From positions 2,852,001 to 2,916,000 of the forward strand of contig NZ_CP139781.1 in NCBI RefSeq assembly GCF_019679435.2: a stretch of DNA of 64,000 bases, given 5' to 3'. The notes under the pieces are model-generated. The model searched no databases and was not told the DNA's origin. It saw nothing but the letters and a program-made list of their open reading frames with translations. Source of the stretch: Actomonas aquatica (GTDB lineage Bacteria > Verrucomicrobiota > Verrucomicrobiia > Opitutales > Opitutaceae). Positions within the stretch are counted from its first letter, which is position 1. Every line of letters starts with the position of its first letter. Below are positions 37,035-46,081 of the stretch, piece after piece. The position numbers and the translations under genes are program-made.

Positions 37035-37290
37035 TAATTCGTTAGATGGAAAAAGGGGCCACGGATCACACCGATAAACACGGATTCGTGTCATCGAAAC
37101 CGGAGAATGCCCAAAATGTGTCTGTGCCGGTGGGTGGGTCGGAGCTCAATAGTCTTGTGTCCGCAGGATGGTCGCACTCGGGCCACGCTTTCACCTCCGG
37201 CTCAAGCGCAGCTACTCTGGAGGAACAGGGCATATCCATCCGTGCATATCCGTGGAATCCGTGGCTGAAAAACGACGTAACTCAGTAGAA
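37035..37290 (+). repeat. MITE-like intergenic element with inverted ends
   Basis: The left end GGCCACGGATCACACCGATA and the right end CATATCCGTGGAATCCGTGG carry inverted CCACGGAT/ATCCGTGG motifs about 200 bp apart. The left 70 bp also occurs inverted at 28137-28222. The right flank has AACTCAGTAGAACTA, similar to the edge of the repeats at 28.2 kb. The short frames inside are repeat-derived and not supported as genes. Confidence 0.6.
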
Positions 37291-37300
37291 CTAGGGGCAC

Positions 37301-37327
37301 AAAAAGACCGGGCGCGGCGGCCCGGTC
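37301..37327 (-). terminator. Terminator of the GH87-like/GH65 operon
   Basis: On the minus strand GACCGGG (37327-37321) pairs with CCCGGTC (37312-37306), extended by GC pairs, and is followed by TTTTT (37305-37301). It lies 36 bp after the glycosidase stop. Confidence 0.8.
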
Positions 37328-37362
37328 GGATGGTTTGGCAGGCGGCGTCGAGGCGCGCGCGA

Positions 37363-39105
37363 CTACGGGCGATGCACCTCAAAATGCTCCGACTCGTTGT
37401 GCACCTCCACGGCGGTCGCGGTCTCCTCGAGTGTCAGGTCGCCGCGCGCATCAGCGCGCACGAATACCGCGTGACTCGAGTCAGTGCCGAGGCCTACGCC
37501 TTCCACCGATAGGGCCGAGATTTTGGTGTCGCTCAGGATGCCCTTGCCGTCGACGGAACCGGGGCCGACGACCGTGAGGCCATCGGAGAAGCTGTCGACG
37601 ATCTTGATGCGTTCGATTTGCAGTCCCGCGATGTTTTGGTGGTGCATGCAAAGCTGCATCGAACCGCGCCACGCCCAGCCGTGATCGTAGCCGCCGCAGC
37701 GTTCGAGCACATTGTCGCGCACCACGGTGGTGCCGCTGAAGTTGTTGTTGATGCCGCGCTCCTCATCGACCGTGGGAAAGGTTGTGCTGATGAGAATACC
37801 GCAGCCGGTCCCGATGTCGGTGAAGTGGCAAAACTCCACGCGATTGTTGGCGCCGCCGTAAACGGACGCTCCATTCGCGAGGAAGGTCAGTTGGCCGGTG
37901 CAGTGCCGGATGACGTTGTTGCCGGGCACAATGTTTTCGTCGACGTAGCCCTGATCCGCCGGGGCCGGCCAAATCGCAAAACAATCGTCGCCAGTGCCCC
38001 GTGCGCTGCAGTTTTCGATGACGGAATCGGTCGTGGCCACGCAGAGGTTCACGCCGTCGGCAATCAGGTTGCGGAAGCGGCAGCCCGTGATGGTGAGCCG
38101 CGCGCCGTTGTAGATCCAAGCGCCCGCTTTGGTGTGCTCGATCCAAAGGCGCGCGATCGTGGCGTCAGCACAACCGGCTCCGACGACGCCGTCGTTTTCC
38201 TCCTGGTCGTTGCGGTAATTGAGCGCACCAGTGATGGCAAAGTCGGCCAGGGTCATGCCCTCCCCTTTGAGTTTAAACCGCACCCGCCGATCGGCCTGAT
38301 CGTAGAGCGCCGGGGAACCTACAAACGTCGTATACCACATGCCGGCTCCCTGGATGGTGACGCCGGAGGGCACGTCCAAATCTCCGGTCACCAAATATTG
38401 CCCGGCCGGCACCCACAGCGGACGCCCGGTGGCGGCGGCTTCTGCAATAGCGTTGCGGAGCGCTCCGGTGTCATCGATCACGCCGTCCCCCACCGCGCCA
38501 AACTGACGTGCGTCAAGCGCCTGCTCCGGGGCGGACACGGGCGCGCCCATGGTTTCAATATCCACGAGGTCCAGCACGACCGGCACGTCATCCGCAACGA
38601 TCGCCTTGGCCAGACGCACCGTATCGCCGGCCGCGATGACCACCCCCGGCACTCGCACCTCATCGTAGAAGTTGCGCGGCTTACCCTTCGCCGCGTCGTT
38701 GGAGAACGGATACGTGCCATAAAGCCAGACGTTGCGCGGGCTGAGCGGGATCGTGCGCACGATCTGGTCATTGACTGAAAGCACCAGCGTCGTGCGCTGC
38801 GGTTGGTCCGGCACATTGTAGCGCAGCACCAAGGCGTCACCGCTAACGGGAGCTTGGAACTCGACGAAGCTGCCAGCGGAGGACAAACGCACCGCCCATT
38901 GATGCGAGGATTCGGTTTCAATCGTGTGCGGCGCATAACCCGGCCCAATCTGTTCGCCATCGGTGGTCATCGCCTCCGCCTCAACCGTAGTCCACGGCAG
39001 GTAGGCGCCATAGGGCGGCAGATCGGCGGCGAAGAGGGAGCTCACTCCCGCGAACAGAACAGACAGAGCAACGGCTATGCGTCGCGGAAGGCGCAAAACG
39101 GACAT
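37363..39105 (-). CDS. Secreted beta-helix glycosidase with N-terminal CBM (GH87-like, possible alpha-1,3-glucanase)
   Basis: The protein has a signal peptide (RIAVALSVLFAGVSSLFAAD). A CBM35/CBM6-like beta-sandwich spans about 35-185 (YLPWTTVEAEAM). A right-handed beta-helix begins DARQFGAVGDGVIDD (198-212), the usual start of the pectate-lyase-3/GH28-like fold. Within it IADGVNL (Asp350) and GTGDDCFAIWP (Asp373, Asp374) are spaced like the three catalytic aspartates of GH87 alpha-1,3-glucanases/mycodextranases. This spacing and the GH65-PGM neighbours suggest cleavage of an alpha-1,3-glucan to nigero-oligosaccharides. The family assignment is tentative; another polysaccharide-acting beta-helix enzyme is possible. 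The gene lies 35 bp after the GH65 gene, in one operon. Confidence 0.6.
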   Translation of the reverse strand: MSVLRLPRRIAVALSVLFAGVSSLFAADLPPYGAYLPWTTVEAEAMTTDGEQIGPGYAPHTIETESSHQWAVRLSSAGSFVEFQAPVSGDALVLRYNVPDQPQRTTLVLSVNDQIVRTIPLSPRNVWLYGTYPFSNDAAKGKPRNFYDEVRVPGVVIAAGDTVRLAKAIVADDVPVVLDLVDIETMGAPVSAPEQALDARQFGAVGDGVIDDTGALRNAIAEAAATGRPLWVPAGQYLVTGDLDVPSGVTIQGAGMWYTTFVGSPALYDQADRRVRFKLKGEGMTLADFAITGALNYRNDQEENDGVVGAGCADATIARLWIEHTKAGAWIYNGARLTITGCRFRNLIADGVNLCVATTDSVIENCSARGTGDDCFAIWPAPADQGYVDENIVPGNNVIRHCTGQLTFLANGASVYGGANNRVEFCHFTDIGTGCGILISTTFPTVDEERGINNNFSGTTVVRDNVLERCGGYDHGWAWRGSMQLCMHHQNIAGLQIERIKIVDSFSDGLTVVGPGSVDGKGILSDTKISALSVEGVGLGTDSSHAVFVRADARGDLTLEETATAVEVHNESEHFEVHRP

Positions 39106-39140
39106 GATGATACGAGCTAAGGGGTTTACGAAAAAAGGGG

Positions 39141-41435
39141 TTAGTAAGCCACGGTTACGGTCGTGCCCGGGGGGCAGGTCACCGCTTCCCCCGCGAGGTC
39201 GAGCGTATGGAAGCGCGCATTCGCGGGGTCGGCAGCCACGGTCAACTTGGACGGCGTGATGTCCACCTGGAAAGCGTCACCGCGATAACACAGCGAGAAG
39301 GCGAGACGTTGCCACTGCCGATACAGTCGCGGGCGAATATGGAGCCCATCGCGATCGGCTTGCACGCCGCCAAAGCCCATCACCGCCGTCATCCACGCAC
39401 CACCGTTCGCGGCCGGGTGCGAGCCGCCGATGAACACCGTGCCGGCAAATACCTTGTAGGCGGCTTCGAGGTCGATCTTCGCGGTCTTGAGAAAGTAGCG
39501 GTAGGCGTAGTCGAGGTTGCCAAACTCCGCCGCCACCATCGCGTAGGCGCAGGCGCTGAGACTGGACCCGTGCTCGGTGCGCGGCTCGTAATACTCCCAG
39601 TTGCGTCGTTTCGTATCGGCGTCGTAGCGGTCCTTGAAGAGGTTCAGCATCATGACGACGTCGGCCTGCTTGATCACCTGCGTCGGCACCGCCAAACCCT
39701 GTCCGGCACCGAGGTATTCGTTGGGATGCACGCGCTTTCCCTTCACGGCGTCGACGGATACATCATCCAATTTGAAGTAGCCCTCAAACTGCTCAATGAG
39801 TCCGGTCTGTGGATCGGGTTCCGGCACGTGCAGATTCGCCGCCAGATCTTCTAGGCAGGCCAGTTCATCGGCCATGCCGAGGCGCTTGAGCAAAGCCTCC
39901 AATTCGGCCGGGTGGTGCTGACGAAAATGCGCCACCACCGCCAACGCGATGCGCACCGTTTCCCGCGCCACCTGACTGGTGAACGCGTTGTTGTTCACCC
40001 GCTCGTGGTATTCGTCGGGGCCGATCACATCGAGGATCTCGAAACGCTGCTTCTCGCGTTTGAAGTAGGCGTAGGAGTCGTAAAACCGCGCGCACTCCAG
40101 GATCACTTCCGCCCCACCCTCGCGCAGCAATGTATCGTCGCCGGTGTGCTCGAAGTGCTTCCAAATCGCGATGGCGACGTCGCCGCTGATATGCACCTGC
40201 TTGTCGCGAAAGTGCGTGCGCAAATCGCGTCCGGTGGTCGGGTCGCCGACGTTAAAATAACTGCACGCGTCGTCGCCGGTTTCCTGACTCTCCCAGGCGT
40301 AAAACGCCCCGCGGTAGCCGGGACCTTCCGTGCGCGCCTTGCGCCGAGCCCCATCCAAGGTGCGCACGCGGTAGCGCAGCAGTTCCGTCGCCGCCGCCGG
40401 GTGCGTGTGCAGGAAGAACGGAAACATGAACATCTCCGTGTCCCAAAACACGGCGCCTTTGTAGACCTGACCCGACAGCGCTCGCGCCGGGATGGACAAG
40501 CCACTGCCCGGCCATGGCGCCGTGATGAGAAGCTGGAAGATGCTGTAACGCAGCGCCTGCTGCGCCTCCGGATCACCATCGATCACCACATCGGACCGTG
40601 ACCACTTTTCCCGCCACGCGGCCACGTGCGCCGCATGACATGCTTCGTATCCGGACTGCTGTGACGCGCGTGCCACTCGGCAGGCCTCTGCCACCACACG
40701 GTCGTTGGCGACATCGTTACCGGTGACCACCGCGAAGAACTTCGTAAACTGCAGCGGGCTCTCCGGCGTGAGCGCCTGTTCAACCTCCCGCAACGCGCTG
40801 ACGGCTTCGTTCGCCAGCGTCGCCTCATCCCAAGCGGGAGCGATGCACTCCGCCACGGCCACGCGTTGCTGGTTTTCGTGCGTGAGGCCTTCGACCACGA
40901 GCGTGCCGTTCGGCGCGCTGGCGGAGAGCTCCGGCAGATGCGGACCGTTGATGTCCCAGATGCGACCATCGATGCCGGTGCGAATTTTCACGGTCATCGG
41001 CGCATCGACGGAGATCGTCAGCCGCACCACGCCGAGATGGCGTTCCTCCACGCTGATGAAACGTTCCGAACGCAGCGTCAGGGCGGAGTCCGCCGGACCG
41101 ACGCGAAACACCGTCTCGCGGGTAAAGACCGCTTCGGCGAGGTTCAGCGATTGGATATGGGACAGCACGCGATCGCCGAGCTCGCTTAACAACACGCCAT
41201 CGACGCTCAGCTCCGTGAAGCCACCGTTGGGGGCGTTGACCGGCTCGCGCCACGCCTCCCCCACCCGATCGTAAAGACCGGCGAGGGTGATCCCCACCGA
41301 TTGCTCCGGACCGTATTCATCCAGCGTGCCACGGTAACCCATGTAACCGTTGGCGAGCTGATACAGGTTCCCGCGGCGCATGATGCTCTCCGCATCACCG
41401 CTCGCGTCACTTGTGCTGATAACCCAAGAATCCAT
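39141..41435 (-). CDS. GH65 alpha-glucoside phosphorylase (nigerose, kojibiose, maltose or trehalose type)
   Basis: GH65 enzymes split alpha-disaccharides with phosphate to glucose and beta-glucose 1-phosphate. The 764 residues match the family's length. The N-terminal beta-sandwich domain includes RRGNLYQLANGYMGYRG (20-36). The (alpha/alpha)6 catalytic barrel carries KGAVFWDTEMFMFPFF (326-341) and IGPDEYHERVNNNAF (471-485), which holds the general-acid Glu. HGSSLSACAYAMVA, part of the phosphate-side pocket, is near residue 620. No signal peptide is present, so it acts in the cytoplasm. It is 13 bp downstream of the MFS gene. The linkage cannot be told from sequence alone; the neighbouring GH87-like enzyme favours nigerose. 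Confidence 0.9.
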   Translation of the reverse strand: MDSWVISTSDASGDAESIMRRGNLYQLANGYMGYRGTLDEYGPEQSVGITLAGLYDRVGEAWREPVNAPNGGFTELSVDGVLLSELGDRVLSHIQSLNLAEAVFTRETVFRVGPADSALTLRSERFISVEERHLGVVRLTISVDAPMTVKIRTGIDGRIWDINGPHLPELSASAPNGTLVVEGLTHENQQRVAVAECIAPAWDEATLANEAVSALREVEQALTPESPLQFTKFFAVVTGNDVANDRVVAEACRVARASQQSGYEACHAAHVAAWREKWSRSDVVIDGDPEAQQALRYSIFQLLITAPWPGSGLSIPARALSGQVYKGAVFWDTEMFMFPFFLHTHPAAATELLRYRVRTLDGARRKARTEGPGYRGAFYAWESQETGDDACSYFNVGDPTTGRDLRTHFRDKQVHISGDVAIAIWKHFEHTGDDTLLREGGAEVILECARFYDSYAYFKREKQRFEILDVIGPDEYHERVNNNAFTSQVARETVRIALAVVAHFRQHHPAELEALLKRLGMADELACLEDLAANLHVPEPDPQTGLIEQFEGYFKLDDVSVDAVKGKRVHPNEYLGAGQGLAVPTQVIKQADVVMMLNLFKDRYDADTKRRNWEYYEPRTEHGSSLSACAYAMVAAEFGNLDYAYRYFLKTAKIDLEAAYKVFAGTVFIGGSHPAANGGAWMTAVMGFGGVQADRDGLHIRPRLYRQWQRLAFSLCYRGDAFQVDITPSKLTVAADPANARFHTLDLAGEAVTCPPGTTVTVAY

Positions 41436-41448
41436 GCAAAGTTTCCGC

Positions 41449-42957
41449 TCAGGTGCGACGACCCTCGTCCTTCACCCGCAGCATGAGCACCGCCGCGACC
41501 ACCATGGACGCGCCGCCCAATACCAGGGCCAAAATCGCCTGACCGTGAAACACCGTGCGCACCAACAGGCCCAGCACCGCCGCGGCGAGGATCTGAGGGA
41601 TCACGATGAAGAAATTAAACATGCCCATGTAGACGCCCATCTTCCGGTAGGGCACCACACTGCTGAGAATCGCATAAGGCAGCGTGAGCAGACTCGCCCA
41701 GGCCACACCGAGACCGACCATCGACACGATCAGAAGCTTGGGGTCGCGAAACACATACATGGACGCCAAACCGAGTCCGCCGATGACAAGACACACCACG
41801 TGCGTGAAAACACGACTGGTGCGCTTCGCCATCACCGGCAGGACAAAGGCGACCAAGGCGGCGACCCCGTTGTAAACCGACATGAGCACACCCACCCAGT
41901 TGGCGCCCTCGTTGTAGGCGGCCGACTGCGGGTCACTGCTGCCGAAGTGGTGACTCGTGACCGCGCCGGTGGCGTAGATGAAGAACGCGAAGAGCGCGAA
42001 CCAGGTGAACACCTGCGCCAGCGCCAACTGCCGCATGGCCGACGGCATGTGCCCGAGGTCGTAAACGATCTCCACCAGCCCACCGCGGTTGCCCGCCCGG
42101 TAGCGCCACGCTGCCACCAGTTGCAGCACGCCGTAAGCGGCCACCCCGCAGGACAGGATGTAGAGGCCCTTGTCCCAACCGAGGGAGCGAATCAGGAAAG
42201 TGAATACAACACCGCCGACCAGCAGTCCTAGGCCAGCCAGCGTGTTGCGTCGCGCATCCAGTTCGAAGGACGGCTCCGCAGCGGGATCGGCCGCGCCCGT
42301 GTTCTCCTCACCGTGGAAGGCCTGCTGCTCCTCCGGCGAATACTCTTTCACGCGAAACACGGTCCACATGACGGTGAGGAAGTAGACGCCGCCACCGAGG
42401 ATGAACGACCACTTCACCGAGTCAGGCACCACGCCGGCGGGCGCGGTGTTGGCGACTTGAAACACGTTGCTCAGCAGCCACGGCATGAGTGAACCCACCA
42501 CCGAGCTCGCGCCGATAAAAAAGGTCTGCATGGCGAAACCCGCCGTGCGCTGCTCGTCCGGCAGCATGTCGCCCACAAAGGCGCGCATCGGCTCCATCGT
42601 GATGTTGATGGAGGCGTCGAGGATCCAGAGCATGCCCGCCGCAAACCACAGCGCCGGCGAGTTGGGCATGATGAAGAGCGCCAGCGAGGCGAGGATGGCG
42701 CCTGCGAGGAAGAAGGGTTTGCGTCGCCCGAGTCGGTTCCAGGTGCGATCGCTGTAGTAACCCACGATGGGTTGCACGATCAGGCCGGTCACCGGGCCGG
42801 CGATCCACAGAATCGGGATCTCGTCGATCGACGCGCCGAGCGTCTCGAAGATACGACTGACATTGGCATTCTGCAGCGCGAAGCCGAACTGAATGCCCAC
42901 GTAGCCGAAGCTCATGTTCCAGAGCTGCCAAAAGTCCAAGCGGGGTTTTGCTTTCAT
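41449..42957 (-). CDS. MFS sugar transporter (GPH/SLC45-like disaccharide symporter)
   Basis: The 502-residue protein has about 12 hydrophobic segments. The N-terminal half contains NMSFGYVGIQFGFALQNANVS and YYSDRTWNRLGRRKPFF, the loop 2-3 signature of sucrose/maltose-type MFS transporters (RxGRRxP). A cytoplasmic loop of about 40 residues rich in E/A divides the halves. It would import the disaccharide released outside or in the periplasm and feed the GH65 phosphorylase downstream (13 bp gap) and the beta-phosphoglucomutase upstream (18 bp gap). ATG start at 42957. Confidence 0.9.
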   Translation of the reverse strand: MKAKPRLDFWQLWNMSFGYVGIQFGFALQNANVSRIFETLGASIDEIPILWIAGPVTGLIVQPIVGYYSDRTWNRLGRRKPFFLAGAILASLALFIMPNSPALWFAAGMLWILDASINITMEPMRAFVGDMLPDEQRTAGFAMQTFFIGASSVVGSLMPWLLSNVFQVANTAPAGVVPDSVKWSFILGGGVYFLTVMWTVFRVKEYSPEEQQAFHGEENTGAADPAAEPSFELDARRNTLAGLGLLVGGVVFTFLIRSLGWDKGLYILSCGVAAYGVLQLVAAWRYRAGNRGGLVEIVYDLGHMPSAMRQLALAQVFTWFALFAFFIYATGAVTSHHFGSSDPQSAAYNEGANWVGVLMSVYNGVAALVAFVLPVMAKRTSRVFTHVVCLVIGGLGLASMYVFRDPKLLIVSMVGLGVAWASLLTLPYAILSSVVPYRKMGVYMGMFNFFIVIPQILAAAVLGLLVRTVFHGQAILALVLGGASMVVAAVLMLRVKDEGRRT

Positions 42958-42975
42958 GAGGCGGGAAGAAGGGGG

Positions 42976-43821
42976 TCAGGGTTGAAGTGCGCGACGAGCG
43001 AGCACCAAGCGGCGCAGGTCGGGCAATCTGATTTCCGCCAAGTCCGCCACCACCAGATCCGCCCCATGGTCGCGCAGGGCGGAGGCGTTGTCTTCCCGCG
43101 CCAGCCCGATGGTCAGCGCAAAGCCTCCGCGACGCCCGGCTTCCACCCCGGTCACCGCATCCTCGATGACCACACAACGGTCCGGCGACGCATCCAACCG
43201 CGCACAAGCCGTCGTGAAGATGTCCGGAGCTGGTTTGCCGCGGAGGCCCAGCGCTGCTGATACCAACCCATCCACTACTGTGGCAAAGAGCCGCGCGGTG
43301 CCGGAACGCTCCAACACCAGCGCCGAGTTGCGACTCGAGGTCGCCAGCCCCACCCGCACGCCGGCCTCCTGCAGGGCCTCGATCAACGCCACGGTCGAGG
43401 CGAAGACCGCCACCCCGTCGCGTTCGAGGATGCGGTTGAACTCAACGTTCTTCGCGTTGCCGAGCCCGCCCACGGTCGTATCGCCCGGCGCGTCCTCTGG
43501 TGACCCCATGGGCAACTCGATCCCGCGCGAAGCCAGAAAGGTCGCCACCCCTTCGTAGCGCGGACGCCCATCGATGCGGGCCAAATAATCTGCCGGAAAT
43601 TCAAACGGCGCCAACGCCTCGCCCGTGGCCACCGCACGACGCGCCAGGAAGCCGTCGAACATGCGGCGCCACGCCTGCGCGTGCACCTCCGCCGTGCGCG
43701 TCACCACCCCGTCCATGTCGAACACCACCGCGTCGACCACCTCGGCCAGCAGGGCCGCGACGGCACGGGGTTCGGCGAAGTTGGTGGACTCCGACACAAC
43801 AGGAGACGGATGAGAAATCAT
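42976..43821 (-). CDS. pgmB: Beta-phosphoglucomutase (HAD family)
   Basis: This enzyme converts the beta-glucose 1-phosphate made by GH65 to glucose 6-phosphate. The HAD motif I VVFDMDGVVTRTA carries both aspartates (nucleophile and acid/base). ARIDGRPRYEGVATFLASRG and GLGNAKNVEFNRIL are typical of the cap of the PGM type that accompanies GH65 genes. SSRNSALVL gives motif II, GKPAPDIF the motif III Lys, and VVIEDAVTGVEAGRRGG motif IV. The ATG at 43821 is preferred; an in-frame GTG at 43866 would add 15 unlikely residues. It heads the minus-strand operon and is divergent from the lacI-type gene across a gap of about 150 bp with one operator. Confidence 0.88.
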   Translation of the reverse strand: MISHPSPVVSESTNFAEPRAVAALLAEVVDAVVFDMDGVVTRTAEVHAQAWRRMFDGFLARRAVATGEALAPFEFPADYLARIDGRPRYEGVATFLASRGIELPMGSPEDAPGDTTVGGLGNAKNVEFNRILERDGVAVFASTVALIEALQEAGVRVGLATSSRNSALVLERSGTARLFATVVDGLVSAALGLRGKPAPDIFTTACARLDASPDRCVVIEDAVTGVEAGRRGGFALTIGLAREDNASALRDHGADLVVADLAEIRLPDLRRLVLARRALQP

Positions 43822-43930
43822 CGGCAGCAAAACGGGGGTTGGAAAGGGGTTGAGAACGGCGGCCACCGGTCACGGCAGCCGCGGAAACGCAGCATCGGTC
43901 ATTGCGAACTCGACGCACATCGACTGCTCA

Positions 43931-43942
43931 ATTTACGTAAAC
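43931..43942. promoter_or_regulatory. Probable LacI-family operator between pgmB and the regulator
   Basis: ATTTACGTAAAC contains the palindrome TTTACGTAAA (43932-43941), 28 bp upstream of the regulator ATG and 110 bp upstream of pgmB. It shares 11 of 12 bases with 37001-37012. Its place suggests autoregulation and control of the divergent operon. Confidence 0.65.
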
Positions 43943-43969
43943 CCAGCCCTCGCCCCTTTCCCCTCCGCC

Positions 43970-45076
43970 ATGCCCCGTTCCGGCCCCAGCCTGCAATCCA
44001 TCGCCGACCGCGTCGGCGTCACCAAGATGACGGTCTCGCTCGCCCTACGTGACCACCCGCGCATCCCCGCCGCCACACGCGCCCGCATCAAACGCGAAGC
44101 TGAAGCGCAGGGTTATAAACCCAACCCGGAGGTCTCGCGCTTCCTCTCCGCGATCCGCAAATCCAAGCCCAGTGGCAACGGCCTGCCGCTCGCCTGTATA
44201 ACGACCGGACCCGCGCCCGAGATCTGGCGCCAGCAATCTCCCACCGAAAACGCCTACTGGCACGGCGCGCAGGAACGCGCCAAACTTTACGGCTACTACG
44301 TCGAGGAATTCTGGCTGGAGGAGCCACGCATGAGCGCGCGCCGCCTGAGCGACATCCTGTGGAATCGCGGCATCAACGGCGTCATCATCCCGCCGGTGCT
44401 GCGGGTGTTTTCCGAGACCAACCGCGAGGTGAGTCTGCAGCTCAAATGGGAACGCTTCTGCGCCGTCACCATCGGTGATCCGCTCACCTCCCCCGAGCTT
44501 AACCGCGTCGTGCACGACCACTACACGTCCATGGTCACCGCGCTCAATCGCCTCATGCAGCTCGGCTACCGCCGCATCGGCCTCTGCTTGCCGGAACACA
44601 TGGACCTCACCGTCAACCAGCGTTGGCAGGCCGGCTACCGCGTGTTTCGCGCCAACCACCAGATCGAGCGCATCGATCCACTCATTCAGCCCGAACTCAC
44701 GGGCGATGTCGTGCGGCAATGGATCACCGCCAACCGCATCGACGCGGTGCTGTGCGCGGGCCACCACATGCCCAAATTCTTCCGCGATGCAGGCATTCGC
44801 ATCGGCGAGGAGATTGGTTACGCCGACCTCGATCTCTACCCTTCCGATCCCGAATACGCCGGCATCAGCGGCATCACGCAGAACTCCGAGATGTTGGGCA
44901 TGGCGGCGGTCGACATGATCGTCTCCGGCTTGCAACGCGATCAGGTCGGCATTCCCGAAGTGCCGTTCGTCACGCAGGTGCGCGGCAGTTGGTTTGACGG
45001 CAAATCCACCCCACCCGCCGACCAGCTCAAACCCCGTCGCCGCACTCCCACGCGCAAGCGCACGAAGTCTGACTGA
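43970..45076 (+). CDS. LacI-family transcriptional regulator
   Basis: The N-terminal helix-turn-helix reads SLQSIADRVGVTKMTVSLAL followed by RDHPRIPAATRARIKREAEA, with hinge EAQGYKPNPEVSRFLSAIR. This is a clear LacI/GalR DNA-binding domain. A periplasmic-binding-protein-like effector domain follows (NGVIIPPVLR, RLMQLGYRRIGLCL, NRIDAVLCAGHH). The ATG at 43970 is chosen because it begins directly before this domain; upstream in-frame codons to 43850 run through the operator and are not credible. The C-terminus is unusually basic (KPRRRTPTRKRTK). It is divergent from the pgmB-MFS-GH65-glycosidase operon and probably represses it until sugar binds. The inducer is inferred, not seen. Confidence 0.92.
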   Translation: MPRSGPSLQSIADRVGVTKMTVSLALRDHPRIPAATRARIKREAEAQGYKPNPEVSRFLSAIRKSKPSGNGLPLACITTGPAPEIWRQQSPTENAYWHGAQERAKLYGYYVEEFWLEEPRMSARRLSDILWNRGINGVIIPPVLRVFSETNREVSLQLKWERFCAVTIGDPLTSPELNRVVHDHYTSMVTALNRLMQLGYRRIGLCLPEHMDLTVNQRWQAGYRVFRANHQIERIDPLIQPELTGDVVRQWITANRIDAVLCAGHHMPKFFRDAGIRIGEEIGYADLDLYPSDPEYAGISGITQNSEMLGMAAVDMIVSGLQRDQVGIPEVPFVTQVRGSWFDGKSTPPADQLKPRRRTPTRKRTKSD

Positions 45077-45304
45077 GCCACCCCGGCGCCGCGCGCCAGC
45101 CAGACAGTTGCAAGAGCCGGCGGGTCGTCCCGGCCTGACCGGCTTTCGTCCCGCCGCACCCGCGATTGGTGTATTTGTTTTCTGGTGACGAAACTCCGCT
45201 GTCACTCCGCTCGTCGCATGAGGTTGACCACCCTCGAGCGAAAACAGCCGACAGGTCGTCGGCCACGTCCGCCCGTCCGGTCATTCAAACCGAAATCCAT
45301 CCTC

Positions 45305-45991
45305 ATGAAGTTCACCTCCCTCTTTTGTTCCACGCTGCTCGCCGCGCCGATGCTGCTCAGCGCCCAGTCTTCCTTCTCGATCACCAGCGATTTTGCCTAC
45401 GCCTCCGACTACGTGTTTCGCGGCATCCACTACGCCGATGAATCACTGCAACCCTCGATCTCATTTTCCGCCGGCAACCTCTACGCCAGCGTGTGGACCA
45501 ACCAGCCGATCACCGGCGGCACCGACAACGAATTCGATTTCACGCTCGGCTATGCGTTGCAGCTGAACGACACGTGGGCGCTCGACTTGGGCGCAACCTA
45601 CTACGATTACCCGGAGACCACCGGCAACGTGGAGCAATTGGAGCCCTACCTCGGACTCACCGCCACGCTGGCGAACGGATTCAGTTCCTCGACCTACCTC
45701 TACTACGAATCCGAGTTTGAGGTCACGACCCTGAGCACCGTGCTGGGCTACAGCCAACAGCTCCAGGACACGCTGAGCCTGGACCTCGCGGCGGAGGTCG
45801 GTGGCGTGATGCCGGACGCCGACGACGACTACACGTATTGGGCCCTGTCGGCCCAACTCACCCACGCGCTCAACGACACGGCGTCCGCCTATCTTGGGGT
45901 GACCTACAGCAACACCGACCTCGACCACAGCGTGCGACCCGACGGCAAAGAACGTCTTTTTCTGACCACTGGCCTGCAGTTCGGATTCTGA
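45305..45991 (+). CDS. TorF-like outer-membrane protein (Gcw_chp family)
   Basis: The 228-residue protein has a signal peptide (KFTSLFCSTLLAAPMLLSAQ), then SSFSITSDFAYASDYVFRGI, the usual opening of the TorF/Gcw_chp putative porins. Alternating amphipathic strands follow (SFSAGNLYASVWTNQPI, DFTLGYALQLNDTWALDLG), ending in a terminal aromatic (GLQFGF). The ATG at 45305 precedes the signal peptide; earlier in-frame codons from 45185 are not credible. It is a probable small beta-barrel. The substrate is unknown. It stands alone; 45077-45304 shows no other gene. Confidence 0.8.
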   Translation: MKFTSLFCSTLLAAPMLLSAQSSFSITSDFAYASDYVFRGIHYADESLQPSISFSAGNLYASVWTNQPITGGTDNEFDFTLGYALQLNDTWALDLGATYYDYPETTGNVEQLEPYLGLTATLANGFSSSTYLYYESEFEVTTLSTVLGYSQQLQDTLSLDLAAEVGGVMPDADDDYTYWALSAQLTHALNDTASAYLGVTYSNTDLDHSVRPDGKERLFLTTGLQFGF

Positions 45992-46081
45992 GGCGCGCGC
46001 GCCACTGCATCCGATCCGCGTTTAAACCGCCCCTCCTCCTGGTCGCGCATCCAGCGAGGTGGGGCGTAAACCGCGGGGTGA

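Noticed and set aside
37046-37288. 80-codon plus-strand frame near the operator
   Set aside because: It is made of the dispersed repeat element and has no protein features.
43850-43969. 40-residue N-terminal extension of the LacI-type regulator
   Set aside because: It runs through the probable operator and has no domain likeness; the helix-turn-helix starts right after the ATG at 43970.
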